A stretch of 57,729 nt of DNA from Porphyromonadaceae bacterium CG2_30_38_12 (GCA_001873635.1 MNZK01000096.1:16744-74472), one strand, 5' to 3'. Shown: positions 28,092-38,124, numbered from the stretch's first letter. The notes: generated by a model from the sequence alone, not told the origin. Program-made: numbers and translations.

Positions 28092-29096
28092 TTAGCGCGA
28101 AGTGCAATTCCGACAGATTTCATGCTGGATGCGGTTCTGTAAAATAGAGTTTCTAAATGTTGATGCCTGCGAGCTCTGAAATGCTGTTTGAAAGTCTTGA
28201 TGGCTTAAGTTGCCAAAATCATGGGTGGCATTTTTGTCGAAACAGCAAGGTAATACCTTGCCGCTTGCGCCAATTACACTTCCACTCCAAAGACGAAAAC
28301 AACGGTTTTTGAGTGTTCCCTTAAGCTTATAAGTTCCATTATCCAATTTCTCATAGCGTGAATATTTTTTTTGTTTTGGCATCAAATCATTTCCGTTTTC
28401 AAAATTATACAATTGTGCCGTTTTAAGTACTAATCTGTTTGCTTTCAGTTTTTTAGTCAATTGTTTGATGGCTTTTATTTGATGTTCGTTTGTGCTGAAT
28501 AATATTGTCTGAATTTCGATAAATGGCGTTAAACTATGATGTTTTTGTTTCCAATAATTTAGTAATTTAGCCCCCTCTATGGCACGATCTAATTTACCCC
28601 CAATACGATATTTTTCATAAACCTCTTGTGTGGCACCATCTATCGATATTATAATTTTATCTAACCCCGACAATACCAATTTTTCTGCTACTACCGATGA
28701 TAAGAGTTGTCCGTTAGTGGAAGTTGAAGTGAAAATTCCTGCCTTGTGAGCATATTGTATCATCTCTGGCAAAGACTGGTGAAGCAAAGGCTCGCCTTGA
28801 AAATAAAAGATAACATGAAATACATGTGTTTTGATTGCATCGATGGTACTTCGAAACAATGGTAAATCCATTTTTTTGCCTGTCCTTCGGCGTTGCATAC
28901 CTACTGGACATTCAGGGCATGACAATTGGCAGAAATCTGACGGTTCGATGGATACAAAAAGCGGCTTCAAGTGCGATTCGAAAACGCTTACTGAGCGCGA
29001 CAAAACGAACGAAAGCAACACCCAGCCTAAAGCTTTTAATTTACTAAAGCGTATGTAATGAAGGGTGGAAAGTAGAAACAATATATTTTTTATCAT
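28092..29096 (-). CDS. Radical SAM protein with SPASM-like C-terminus
   Basis: The 334-residue product has the radical SAM cluster motif CQLSCPEC (CxxxCxxC) near residue 58. The glycyl and SAM-binding segments FYFQGEPLLH and IISIDGATQEVYEKYR follow. A Cys-rich end, CFRLWSGSVIGASGKVLPCC and CRNCTSR, looks like an auxiliary-cluster SPASM region. Such enzymes modify peptides or other substrates, but no precursor peptide gene is evident nearby. The N-terminal ~40 residues are hydrophobic and basic. It is divergent from the lipoprotein gene. Confidence 0.85.
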   Translation of the reverse strand: MIKNILFLLSTLHYIRFSKLKALGWVLLSFVLSRSVSVFESHLKPLFVSIEPSDFCQLSCPECPVGMQRRRTGKKMDLPLFRSTIDAIKTHVFHVIFYFQGEPLLHQSLPEMIQYAHKAGIFTSTSTNGQLLSSVVAEKLVLSGLDKIIISIDGATQEVYEKYRIGGKLDRAIEGAKLLNYWKQKHHSLTPFIEIQTILFSTNEHQIKAIKQLTKKLKANRLVLKTAQLYNFENGNDLMPKQKKYSRYEKLDNGTYKLKGTLKNRCFRLWSGSVIGASGKVLPCCFDKNATHDFGNLSHQDFQTAFQSSQASTFRNSILQNRIQHEICRNCTSR

Positions 29097-29225
29097 AGTA
29101 ATTGTTTGGTCGGTGAGGTCTGATTTTATGGATACTCCCTCATTGAATGATTAAAAATAAATACGTTTTTAAAATAAAATGTGAAATAATCGATGCAAAA
29201 TAAATTAAAATCATTTGAAATTGAG

Positions 29226-29233
29226 TATATTTG
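29226..29233 (+). promoter_or_regulatory. -7 element upstream of the TPR lipoprotein
   Basis: TATATTTG at 29226-29233 lies 53 bases before the ATG at 29287. The -33 element is not clear. Confidence 0.45.
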
Positions 29234-29286
29234 CAAGCTGAAACGTTGATATTTAAAGATAATTAATTAATAACAAACAAACATTT

Positions 29287-30999
29287 ATGAGAAAACAACT
29301 ATTTTTCGCTGTAGCAATGGTTCTTACGTTGGCATTTAGCTCTTGCAACAAAGATTTAATTGCTTTAGATCCAAGTCTTTTTACTTGCACACCTAATCCA
29401 CTTGTGGAAAAGGGAGGTAAAGTGGATGCCACAATCACTGGAACTTTTCCTGTGAAGTATTTTGCTAAAAATGCAACAGTAACAGTAACACCTGTGCTAA
29501 CTTTTAATGGTATCGAATTGAAAGGTACAGCTTCGGTTTTTCAGGGAGAAAAAGTGAAGAGCAACAACAAAGTTATTTCTTACAAAGCAGGTGGTAAATA
29601 TAGTATTAGTACCTCATTTGCTTACGTCCCTGAAATGGCTAAATCTGAATTATGGTTAGATTTTAGTGTTTCAACATCCAAAAAAACCTATACTATTCCT
29701 CGTGTTAAGGTTGCCGATGGTGTAATGGCAACTTCGCAATTGGTTAGTAAAAATTTTGGTGCTACCGATGCTGTTAATGGTCCCGTGATTATCCCTGATA
29801 AGTTTCAACGCGTAATACAAGAAATGCAAGAAGCTGACATTAAGTTCTTAATTCAAAAAGCTGACTTACAAACCAAAGAAATGAAATCAGAAGATGTTGT
29901 TTCTTTAACGCAAAAAATTAAAGCTGTCAAAGAAAGCCTTAATCAACAAGTAGCTGGATTTGAAATCTCTGGTTATGCATCGCCCGATGGTTCATTAGAA
30001 CTTAACACAAATTTGGCTGAAAAGCGTCAAAAAGTAACAGCTGATTTTATTAACAAATCGCTCAAAAAAGTAAAGACTGAAGTAACAATCGATTCGAAAT
30101 TTACAGCAGAAGACTGGGAGGGATTCCAAAAGTTGATGGAAAACTCAAACATACAGGATAAACAAGTTATCTTGAGCGTCCTTTCAATGTACACCGACCC
30201 CGAACAACGCGAAAATGAAATTAAAAATTTGTCGAATGTTTACAAAAGTATTGCTGATGAGATACTTCCTCAACTGCGCCGTTCTCGTTTAAAATTAACA
30301 GTAGATGTTACCGGTAAATCGGACGTTGAAATAAGCCAATTAGCAAAAAGTGATACTGCTAAATTATCATTAGAAGAATTGTTGTACGCAGGAACGCTTA
30401 CCGACAACTTAAACGAAAAGGCAGCCATTTATACCAAAGGAACAGAGCAATATCCAGATTGCTTCCGAACATTTAATAATTTGGGTGTTGTAAAGTATAA
30501 ACAAGGTAATATAGATGAAGCAAAGCGCTTATTTGCAAAGGCTGCTGAATTAAAATCTACCCCTGATGTTAACTACAATGCTGGACTGTCTGCACTTGCT
30601 AAGGGAGATTTGTCAAAAGCAGAAGTGAATTTCGGAAAAGCTGCCGGAACAAAAGGAAATTTGAGTAATGCCTTGGGAACCTTAAGTGTGATAAAAGGCG
30701 ATTATTCTAAAGCAAAAACTTTCTTTGGTAACACTGCAACTAATAATGCAGCAGTGCTTCAAATATTAGATGGTAACTACAACGGCGCACGTACCACCTT
30801 GGACGCCGTGGCTCAGCCCAATGCTTTGACATCGTATTTGGGGGCTATTGTTGGTGCTCGCACCAATAATAGAGACGCCGTGTATGCTGGACTTCGCAAA
30901 GCAGTAAGCATGGATAGTGCTTTCAAGAAAAAAGCATCGAATGATATCGAATTTGCTAAATTTGTAACCGAAGATACTTTCAAAGCTATTGTTCAATAA
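29287..30999 (+). CDS. TPR lipoprotein with an OmpA-like middle region
   Basis: The 570-residue protein starts MRKQLFFAVAMVLTLAFSSC, a lipoprotein signal with Cys at about residue 20. Residues ~30-150 look beta-rich. The middle contains FEISGYASPDGSLELNTNLA and EKRQKVTADFI, an OmpA/peptidoglycan-associated pattern. The C-terminal half has tetratricopeptide-like repeats (GTEQYPDCFRTFNNLGVVKY, then GNIDEAKRLFAKAAEL). It is probably an envelope lipoprotein of unknown role. A strong terminator follows. Confidence 0.8.
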   Translation: MRKQLFFAVAMVLTLAFSSCNKDLIALDPSLFTCTPNPLVEKGGKVDATITGTFPVKYFAKNATVTVTPVLTFNGIELKGTASVFQGEKVKSNNKVISYKAGGKYSISTSFAYVPEMAKSELWLDFSVSTSKKTYTIPRVKVADGVMATSQLVSKNFGATDAVNGPVIIPDKFQRVIQEMQEADIKFLIQKADLQTKEMKSEDVVSLTQKIKAVKESLNQQVAGFEISGYASPDGSLELNTNLAEKRQKVTADFINKSLKKVKTEVTIDSKFTAEDWEGFQKLMENSNIQDKQVILSVLSMYTDPEQRENEIKNLSNVYKSIADEILPQLRRSRLKLTVDVTGKSDVEISQLAKSDTAKLSLEELLYAGTLTDNLNEKAAIYTKGTEQYPDCFRTFNNLGVVKYKQGNIDEAKRLFAKAAELKSTPDVNYNAGLSALAKGDLSKAEVNFGKAAGTKGNLSNALGTLSVIKGDYSKAKTFFGNTATNNAAVLQILDGNYNGARTTLDAVAQPNALTSYLGAIVGARTNNRDAVYAGLRKAVSMDSAFKKKASNDIEFAKFVTEDTFKAIVQ

Positions 31000-31022
31000 T
31001 AGCGCAAAAAGATAATTTTTTA

Positions 31023-31056
31023 AAGTGGATGTTCGTTCCAGAACATCCACTTTTTT
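31023..31056 (+). terminator. Intrinsic terminator after the TPR lipoprotein
   Basis: AAGTGGATGTTC (31023-31034) pairs perfectly with GAACATCCACTT (31041-31052) across a six-base loop, with a T-tract to 31056. It lies between the lipoprotein and aroK. Confidence 0.88.
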
Positions 31057-31069
31057 AATAAATATTTTT

Positions 31070-31579
31070 ATGAAACGTATTTTTTTAATTGGTTATATGG
31101 GCTGTGGAAAAACCACCTTAGGGAAGTTAATTGCACAGAAAGTAGGATTTGATTTTGTAGATTTAGATGCTTTCATTGAAAAAAGATATTTAAAAACTGT
31201 TGCTACAATTTTTGCTGAAATGGGCGAAACTAAATTCAGAGAGATTGAACGCAATGCACTCACCGAAGTTTCGCTTTTTGAAAAAGTGGTTATTGCCACT
31301 GGAGGTGGTACACCATGTTTTTTTGATAACATGAGCCTAATGAACGAAGCTGGTTTGACGATATATATTCAAATGAGTGTTCAACAATTGGCTACCCGAT
31401 TGGAGATTTCACGTGCAGGCAAACGACCATTAATAGCCAATTTAAAGGGAGATGAGCTACACAATTTTATTGAGAAAGGGCTTCGGAAGCGTGAGGCTTA
31501 TTATTTAAAAGCCACAATGATACTCTCGGGGTCGGATAATGAACTGCTCGAAAAAACAATTGCCGCTTTGTATGCATAA
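31070..31579 (+). CDS. aroK: Shikimate kinase
   Basis: AroK phosphorylates shikimate in aromatic amino acid synthesis. The 169-residue product starts MKRIFLIGYMGCGKTTLGKL (P-loop GYMGCGKTT) and has FVDLDAFIEKR, VIATGGGTPCF and RPLIAN, the family motifs. An in-frame ATG at 31025 lies within the preceding terminator hairpin and is rejected as the start. Confidence 0.95.
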   Translation: MKRIFLIGYMGCGKTTLGKLIAQKVGFDFVDLDAFIEKRYLKTVATIFAEMGETKFREIERNALTEVSLFEKVVIATGGGTPCFFDNMSLMNEAGLTIYIQMSVQQLATRLEISRAGKRPLIANLKGDELHNFIEKGLRKREAYYLKATMILSGSDNELLEKTIAALYA

Positions 31580-31677
31580 AAAAATAATCTTTTGATTGCT
31601 TTAATGAAACCAATTAATTGAACAATATTGTTGTAAGTAGCATTATAATGAATACAAAATTTAAATTAAATACAATT

Positions 31678-32034
31678 ATGGATGGATACGAATTAAAACG
31701 ACGTGATTTCCTAAAAAAATTAGGCTTAATAAGTGGTGCCGCTTTGGTTGGAGCTGGCGGTGTTGCCGAACTCATTTCGGAGAAGAAAGAAGAAATTGTT
31801 CTCACTCCAGAGCAAAAAGAATTCATGGATAGGTATGAAAATTGGTTGGAGGAATTTCACGACATGGCTAAGTTTCAGAAAATTGATGCTGAACATTTAG
31901 AAAATAACAAGAAGTTGATGGCATTATCAGAACAAGCTGGTAAATTTCAAAAGGAATTGGTTGAATATATGAAGAGTGAAGACTTTGCTCGGTATTATAT
32001 GATTGTTACAGAACGAGTTACTAATACAATTTGA
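31678..32034 (+). CDS. Small twin-arginine-signal protein
   Basis: A 118-residue protein with N-terminal RRDFLKKLGLISGAALVGAG, a twin-arginine-like signal (RRxFLK plus hydrophobic stretch). The remainder (KKEEIVLTPEQKEFMDRYEN onward) is charged and helical. Function is not recognised. An upstream in-frame ATG at 31648 would add ten residues; 31678 places the RR at a typical distance from the N-terminus. Confidence 0.6.
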   Translation: MDGYELKRRDFLKKLGLISGAALVGAGGVAELISEKKEEIVLTPEQKEFMDRYENWLEEFHDMAKFQKIDAEHLENNKKLMALSEQAGKFQKELVEYMKSEDFARYYMIVTERVTNTI

Positions 32035-32052
32035 AATTTGGGTTATCCTGCT

Positions 32053-33396
32053 ATGAAATTCAGTCATGTTTTGCTACTTTTTTTTGTTTTTTTGCTTAAT
32101 GGAATTTTTTCATTACCTGCTAAAAATAAATTATATGTTACAGAAATGCAAATTTCAAAAAACGATAGTTTGTTTAAAATCAATTATTTATATAATAGTT
32201 TAGCTCAAAAAGTACTTGAAACTAAAACTTTTCAGCAAAATAATAGTTGGCAAAATTTAGCTCAAACGGAATGGTTTTATGACGATACCTTTGTAACTAA
32301 ACAACTCATTAGAAGCTGGCAAGATAATGAATGGAAAATAACTCAGAGTATTGAATATAGTTCTTCTGCTAATACGCATACTCAAATTTTTGCTATATAT
32401 ACTGGTTTAGATAAAAGAGAAGTACGTAAGTTGCATAAAGTGTATTTAGCAAACAATCACTTTGTTACTTCCACTTATTTAAATGTTCAGTCCAATTGGA
32501 AACTTGGTAGTGAATCGCATACTTATTTAACTAATTCCGTAGTTGACTCTTCTATCATATCCGTTTTCGATCAAGATACTTTAGTACAAAAGCAAAAATT
32601 TGTATATTCCTATTATCCTGATGGCCGCTTACACAATCATATGAATCAAAAGCTAAGTGAGTCGGGTGATTGGGTGAATGAAAATAAAACAACATGGTCT
32701 TATAATCCTCTAAGACCAGACTTAATTAGCTCCCAAAAACGATATAAATGGCAAGTAAGTAATAACATCTGGATACAAGATGCTAAAACAACTTACGAAT
32801 ATGACTCATCAGAAAATAAGACGGAAGAAATCTTTTGGTATTGGAATACTGTTTCGTGGTTTCCAGTTTTGAGGTATACCTATGCTCTCGATGAAAGCGG
32901 CAGCTTGCAGAAAATGTTGACAACAGTGCCCATTTACAGAGATTGGCGTAATTTTGCTTCGGTAATTTACACCGCCAGTGCCGATAGTTTAACACAAAGT
33001 ATCGAGGCGGTATATGATTTTTGGGGAGGTAAAACGGGACAGTTAATTCAGACAGATATAGCTTTTCGGTTCAATAATGAACTAATAATAGAAAAAGCTA
33101 AGGTGATTACTTTGAAATACGAACCATATATCGACTCTGCTATTACAGAGAAGTCTACTCTCAATTCATTATTAGTAGTTTACCCAAATCCAACATCTGG
33201 GATTCTCTACATTCAAAATTTTAATACAAGCTTTTCGCAATGGGAAATACTGACTTTGCGTGGCGAAGTGATTCGGAAGTCGCATTTTTCCAGTTTATCA
33301 GCAGCTTTAGATATTGCTGATTTGCCTACTGGAATGTATTTACTCAGAGTTCTTTCGGGAAAAGAACTTCGCAGTATTAAAATTGTTAAACGCTAA
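32053..33396 (+). CDS. Secreted protein with T9SS type A sorting domain
   Basis: The 447-residue protein begins MKFSHVLLLFFVFLLNGIF, a signal peptide. The middle has repeated Trp/Tyr-rich blocks such as WSYNPLRPDLISSQKRYKW and TTYEYDSSENKTEEIFWYW, probably a beta-repeat. The last ~80 residues, with VVYPNPTSGILYIQNFNT and LPTGMYLLRVLSGKE, are a type A C-terminal signal for the type IX secretion system. So it is exported across the outer membrane, but its function is unknown. An in-frame TTG at 32038 was not chosen. Confidence 0.8.
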   Translation: MKFSHVLLLFFVFLLNGIFSLPAKNKLYVTEMQISKNDSLFKINYLYNSLAQKVLETKTFQQNNSWQNLAQTEWFYDDTFVTKQLIRSWQDNEWKITQSIEYSSSANTHTQIFAIYTGLDKREVRKLHKVYLANNHFVTSTYLNVQSNWKLGSESHTYLTNSVVDSSIISVFDQDTLVQKQKFVYSYYPDGRLHNHMNQKLSESGDWVNENKTTWSYNPLRPDLISSQKRYKWQVSNNIWIQDAKTTYEYDSSENKTEEIFWYWNTVSWFPVLRYTYALDESGSLQKMLTTVPIYRDWRNFASVIYTASADSLTQSIEAVYDFWGGKTGQLIQTDIAFRFNNELIIEKAKVITLKYEPYIDSAITEKSTLNSLLVVYPNPTSGILYIQNFNTSFSQWEILTLRGEVIRKSHFSSLSAALDIADLPTGMYLLRVLSGKELRSIKIVKR

Positions 33397-33410
33397 TTTA
33401 TTATCTGGAT

Positions 33411-34049
33411 ATGCAAGCATTTATTGATATTCACACGCATAATAAGCTATCCACAAACCCTTTTAGCATTTTAAATGTTTCTATTTCAGAGGCAATTACT
33501 ACTTGTACAATCTCCGAACAAACTTTTTTTTCGTTAGGAATTCACCCTTGGGATGTTCATAAAACAGACTCGGCAATACTTAACGATTTTGACCGCTTTG
33601 CTACGAATCGGCACTGGAAAGGGGTTGGCGAATGTGGTTTGGATCGTAATGCTACTGCTACATTTAGAGAGCAAATGTTTTTTTTTGAGCGTCAAATTGC
33701 TATTTCCGAAAAATACTGCAAACCCCTTATCATTCATTGTGTTTCTGCATTCAACGAAGTTATTTTGCTAAAAAAAAAACACAAGCCAGAGCAAAACTGG
33801 ATTATTCATGGCTTTCGAGGTAAACCCGCTTTGGCTTTAGAATTGGTCAAACATGGGTTCGCTCTTTCGTTTGGTGAAAAATTTAATTCGCTGAGCGTAG
33901 CAGCTACACCTATTGAACTTTTGTGCCTCGAAACAGATACAAGTGCTTTTGATATTGAAACTTTATATCGCAACATTGCTACGATAAAAAATTGTTCTCC
34001 TGAAAGCCTCTGTGCAGCCTGCTCATTGTTTAAATTATATGTATGTTAA
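33411..34049 (+). CDS. TatD-family metal-dependent hydrolase
   Basis: The 212-residue protein has the TatD fold motifs: FIDIHTHN (metal ligands), FFSLGIHPWD, GVGECGLDRN (Glu ligand), IIHCVSAFNEV (His) and LETDT (Asp). TatD enzymes are divalent-metal nucleases or hydrolases; the exact substrate is not known. It is somewhat shorter than the common ~255-residue form. The gene follows the T9SS protein by 14 bases. Confidence 0.85.
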   Translation: MQAFIDIHTHNKLSTNPFSILNVSISEAITTCTISEQTFFSLGIHPWDVHKTDSAILNDFDRFATNRHWKGVGECGLDRNATATFREQMFFFERQIAISEKYCKPLIIHCVSAFNEVILLKKKHKPEQNWIIHGFRGKPALALELVKHGFALSFGEKFNSLSVAATPIELLCLETDTSAFDIETLYRNIATIKNCSPESLCAACSLFKLYVC

Positions 34050-34108
34050 TTATTAACTGATAACTGTTTTAAATTCAAAACAAATCGCTTAATGAATATT
34101 TTTTTCAT

Positions 34109-34116
34109 TAATTTTG
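34109..34116 (+). promoter_or_regulatory. -7 element upstream of the S41 protease
   Basis: TAATTTTG matches TAnnTTTG and lies 84 bases before the ATG. No convincing -33 element is seen. Confidence 0.3.
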
Positions 34117-34200
34117 TTTTTCAAAATAAAATACAGCTAAATATTAAAATAACCTTTTCCTAATTCTATCGAAGTATGAAAAGGATTAAATGATGAAAAT

Positions 34201-35784
34201 ATGAAAAAATATGCTATTCTTATATCTGTTTGCTGCTCGTTGCAAATGCTTTCAGCACAAGGTCTTTCGTCGTTACAGCAACGTAAGTTAAATAATGCCC
34301 TTATGGCAATTTCGGGTTTGTACGTAGATTCTATCAACGATAAAAAGTTGGTTGAAACCGCTATTGTAAGCATGTTGAAGGAATTAGACCCGCATTCATC
34401 TTATATTTCAAAGGAGGAAGTTGAACGTGTTAACGAACCACTGGAGGGTAGTTTCGAGGGTGTTGGCATTCAATTTCAATTAATGGAGGATACCTTATTG
34501 GTTGTGCAGACTATTGCCGGCTGTCCCGCCGAGAAAGTTGGAGTGATGCCAGGTGATCGAATTATTTACATTAACGATGAGTTAATTGCTGGTGTAAAGC
34601 TCCAAAATTCTGATATTATGAAACGTTTGCGAGGTAAAAAAGATACGGAAGTTACTGTGAAAATAAAGCGCGACGTTGATACAACCTTGCATGTGTTTAA
34701 AATTATTCGCGACAAAATCCCAGTGTTTAGTGTGGATGCTAACTATATGATTGGTAAAGATATAGGTTATATTAAAGTGAATAATTTTGGGAATAACACT
34801 GTTGCTGAATTTCAAAAAGCTTTTACAAAGCTTCAGAAAGCTGGTATGAAAAGTTTAATTTTGAGTTTGCAAGGTAATGGCGGCGGCTATTTAACTGCAG
34901 CGCATCAATTAGCAGATGAATTTTTGAGCAATGGTAAATTGGTAGTTTATACCAAAGGACTTAATCAGAGTAAAGCTGTGATGGAGGCAACGTCGTTAGG
35001 ACGTTACGAAACTGGTAAACTCATCATTTTAGTTGACGAATACGCTGCTTCGGCAAGCGAGATACTTTCGGGAGCTATTCAGGATTGGGATAGGGGCATT
35101 ATTGTTGGGCGTCGAACTTTTGGAAAAGGTCTTGTTCAGCGTCAAATTCCATTGGTTGATGGGTCGATGCTACGACTCACAACGGCACGCTATTATACCC
35201 CAACAGGCCGCTGCATACAGAAATCGTACAAAGATGGTGTTGAAAAATACGAAAAAGATTTATTAGAACGCTATAAACATGGTGAGTTTGTTCATGCTGA
35301 CAGCATTCAATTCCCTGATTCGTTGCGCTATCAAACCTTGCAGCTCAAACGTACTGTGTATGGTGGCGGTGGCATAATGCCTGATATTTTTGTTCCTTTA
35401 GATACCACGAAATATACTGATTATCATCGTAAAATTGTAGGGCAAGGGGTTGTAAATAAGGTTTCTGTGCAGTATATTGATAAAAATAGAACGGAATTAA
35501 AATTAAAATATAAAACTTTTGATAAGTTTCAAAAGCAATTTAAGGTTGATGCTGCTGTGTTGGAACAAGTGAAAAAGTATGCCGAAAAAGAAAAGATTGC
35601 ATTCGACCAAAAGCAATTCGACATATCCAAAGACTTGATAAAACTTCAACTAAAAGCTTTGGTTGCTCGTGATTTGTGGGAAATGAATGAGTATTATCAG
35701 GTAATTGATAGCGAAAACGAATCGCTAATTAAGGCAGTAGAAATTTTACAAACTAAAGGAAAATACGAGGATATTCTGAAATAA
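34201..35784 (+). CDS. S41-family C-terminal processing peptidase
   Basis: The 527-residue protein begins with a signal peptide (MKKYAILISVCCSLQMLSAQ). A PDZ domain includes FEGVGIQFQLMEDTLLVVQT and GVMPGDRIIYINDE. The catalytic Ser lies in EYAASASEILSGAIQDW and the general-base Lys in RRTFGKGLVQ. It belongs to the Tsp/CtpA group that trims envelope proteins. The C-terminal ~150 residues are lysine-rich and helical. Confidence 0.93.
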   Translation: MKKYAILISVCCSLQMLSAQGLSSLQQRKLNNALMAISGLYVDSINDKKLVETAIVSMLKELDPHSSYISKEEVERVNEPLEGSFEGVGIQFQLMEDTLLVVQTIAGCPAEKVGVMPGDRIIYINDELIAGVKLQNSDIMKRLRGKKDTEVTVKIKRDVDTTLHVFKIIRDKIPVFSVDANYMIGKDIGYIKVNNFGNNTVAEFQKAFTKLQKAGMKSLILSLQGNGGGYLTAAHQLADEFLSNGKLVVYTKGLNQSKAVMEATSLGRYETGKLIILVDEYAASASEILSGAIQDWDRGIIVGRRTFGKGLVQRQIPLVDGSMLRLTTARYYTPTGRCIQKSYKDGVEKYEKDLLERYKHGEFVHADSIQFPDSLRYQTLQLKRTVYGGGGIMPDIFVPLDTTKYTDYHRKIVGQGVVNKVSVQYIDKNRTELKLKYKTFDKFQKQFKVDAAVLEQVKKYAEKEKIAFDQKQFDISKDLIKLQLKALVARDLWEMNEYYQVIDSENESLIKAVEILQTKGKYEDILK

Positions 35785-35791
35785 ATATGCT

Positions 35792-36544
35792 TTAAGGCTT
35801 GTTTCGACGAAATTCGGAACACACAATAGCTGCTGCCACTGCCACGTTTAACGACTCGGCAGTGGCATTGTTTTTTGGAAAATTTGGTATAGTGATTCGC
35901 TGTGTTACATGATTTGCTATTGCTTCCGAAATGCCATTCCCCTCGTTGCCCAAAACGATAAGACCTTTAGTGTTTAATTTTTGGTTATAAATGGAAGTTT
36001 CAGCCATAAAAGTGCCGTATATGGGATGTCCGGTAGGGAGCTTGTTTATAAAGTCTAATAAGTCAATGTAGTACACTTTTACACGTGCCAGCGACCCCAT
36101 GGTGGACTGAACAGTTTTGGGGCTAAAAGCATCGGCTGAATGCAAGGAGCAGAAAATGTTTTCAATACCAAACCAATCGGCAATGCGAATAATTGTTCCT
36201 AAATTACCCGGGTCTTGCACATCGTCGAGTGCTAAGCAAAGTTGTTCGGTGTGTGATTTCGATTGAAGGTTTTGCTTTGGCTTTTCGAAAACTGCCAAAA
36301 CACCTTGTGGACTTTTTTGGCTTGAAATTTTTTTAAACTCTTCTTGGCTAATTTTTTCGATAGGTGTGTCGGGAGAATCATGTTCAAATAACCAGTCTTC
36401 GGTAGCAAATAGCCATTTGTGTTGGAATGCGGGCAGCAAATCTAAAACCAATTTAGAACCTTCTGCTACAAATAAACCAAGCTCATCGCGATTTTTTTTG
36501 TGCTGAAGGCTCTGTATAAGTTTTATTTGATTTTTACTAATCAT
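35792..36544 (-). CDS. SpoU/TrmH-family RNA 2'-O-methyltransferase
   Basis: The 250-residue protein has an N-terminal substrate-binding domain (LFVAEGSKLVLDLLPAF). The SPOUT catalytic motifs are LALDDVQDPGNLGTIIRIAD, GLIVLGNEGNGISEAI and IPNFPKNNATAESLNVAVAA. This is the rRNA methylase group (RlmB-like). It converges on the S41 gene, with eight bases between the stops. Confidence 0.92.
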   Translation of the reverse strand: MISKNQIKLIQSLQHKKNRDELGLFVAEGSKLVLDLLPAFQHKWLFATEDWLFEHDSPDTPIEKISQEEFKKISSQKSPQGVLAVFEKPKQNLQSKSHTEQLCLALDDVQDPGNLGTIIRIADWFGIENIFCSLHSADAFSPKTVQSTMGSLARVKVYYIDLLDFINKLPTGHPIYGTFMAETSIYNQKLNTKGLIVLGNEGNGISEAIANHVTQRITIPNFPKNNATAESLNVAVAAAIVCSEFRRNKP

Positions 36545-36552
36545 AGTAATTA

Positions 36553-37815
36553 TTATTGGTTCGACCGCAGTAAATTGATGTTTCCTTTCAAATTGTATTT
36601 TATTCCATCGGAACCAACTGCCTCTATGATGTAAAAATATGCACCAGTGTTGGCTGGTTTGCCATTAATTTTGCCATCCCAGCCTTTTTGTGGATCGGTC
36701 CACGCATAAATTTTTTGCTGCCACCGGTTGAAAACCCAGCATTTAAAGCTGGTGATAGATTTATAAGCTACTCGAAATTCATCATTAATACCATCGCCAT
36801 TGGGAGTAAATACGCGAGGCACTTCGATAGCTGATTCAGAAACTTTGACTGTTATTGAGTCGGAATTCTCACAATTGGCGTTACTTACCGTTAGGCGAAC
36901 TTTAAAGGTGCCAGCTTCGGTGAATGTATAGCGCAAATCCTGATCGGTACGACTGAAAAGCAAGCTACCATCTTTGTATATTTCCCATTGGTAAAACTCG
37001 GCGGTTGGTGTGTTTGCATTGCTCTGAAAAATTATTTCTAACGGCGCCGAGCCATCAATAATTTCGGCAGTGGAGGGGCGCTCCGCCTCATTTAATTCGT
37101 TACGAATCGAGGTTTTAGAAGTTATATGTCCTTCCACCTTGACGGCACGGTAGCTGGGTGATTCAATTTTCTGAAGTGTTCTGCCCAAATCTGTAGCAAA
37201 ACTATCGCCCTGCAAAGTGAATTGCGTATCGCATAAAGGTGGATTAACAATAAGTATTGGCGTTGTTGGCGTTTCAATTGTTTCGGATATCTGTTTGTCT
37301 ATCCATTGCTTATCGCTCCAAACTTTTGTGTTGTATTGCAAGCTAAAATACCTGACTATGTTGTGTTTTACTAAATCAGGCGTTTCATAATACATTGGTG
37401 GAATGTTGCCATCGAAAATTAAATTCATGCCATCACATTGTTCTTTTGGCTTATCCTCAGGAGTTAAGGCTGCAAAAACGGGTAAATATTTTGAATAATC
37501 TATGACCCAAATTGTACTACGCACGCCATCTACCTCAACAATATAACCCGTAGCATCTTCTATGTTGATATTCTCGGTTTGATCTTGTAGGACAATGGGA
37601 GTAGTCTGATTATTAAAGCTATACCATTTAATGGTGCTGTAATTAATGCCGTTATATCGTATGGCAGAAATAGAATCCATGCCATCAAACACAAATAAAT
37701 ATTCGATACCGGGATATGTTTTTTCATAGCATTTGTAGGTGCCTGTAGCCGTAAATTGCCCATATACTAATGCGCTTAGTGCGAATAGAAATAACGAAGT
37801 GCTGTATCGTTTCAT
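36553..37815 (-). CDS. Gliding-motility (CHU_C) domain protein with PKD domain
   Basis: The 420-residue protein starts MKRYSTSLFLFALSALVYGQ, a signal peptide. The middle has a PKD-like fold (FQSNANTPTAEFYQWEIYKD and FTEAGTFKVRLTVSNANC). The end RVFTPNGDGINDEFRV, then GWDGKINGKPANTGAYFYII, is the CHU_C/type B T9SS domain. It is probably a surface protein exported by type IX secretion. It lies eight bases upstream of the SpoU gene and may be co-transcribed with it. Confidence 0.85.
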   Translation of the reverse strand: MKRYSTSLFLFALSALVYGQFTATGTYKCYEKTYPGIEYLFVFDGMDSISAIRYNGINYSTIKWYSFNNQTTPIVLQDQTENINIEDATGYIVEVDGVRSTIWVIDYSKYLPVFAALTPEDKPKEQCDGMNLIFDGNIPPMYYETPDLVKHNIVRYFSLQYNTKVWSDKQWIDKQISETIETPTTPILIVNPPLCDTQFTLQGDSFATDLGRTLQKIESPSYRAVKVEGHITSKTSIRNELNEAERPSTAEIIDGSAPLEIIFQSNANTPTAEFYQWEIYKDGSLLFSRTDQDLRYTFTEAGTFKVRLTVSNANCENSDSITVKVSESAIEVPRVFTPNGDGINDEFRVAYKSITSFKCWVFNRWQQKIYAWTDPQKGWDGKINGKPANTGAYFYIIEAVGSDGIKYNLKGNINLLRSNQ

Positions 37816-38124
37816 AATGAAATTTTGCTGATTTTTTACTTAAGTTTAGGGATATGGCATGCTACGTTAATAGCATACAATTGCCTGAAATAAATTTCTC
37901 TATCTATTTACTGCTTTTTATTTTACTTTTTTAAGGTCAAAAGTAGCTCAAATATTTAAGCAATGCAATAGAATTAGAAAAATAAAAATAGAAAAATATT
38001 TTTTCCCAATTTTAGCAATTGAATCAGGGTTTTGTCTTTCTTTGTATGTCTTTTCAATAAATTGTATTACTTTTGGGCTAAAACCAATTCAAATCGATTA
38101 TAAAACAATCTCACAATCTCTACC

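Noticed and set aside
31025-31069. Extended aroK start at 31025
   Set aside because: The extra residues are encoded by the terminator hairpin of the previous gene.
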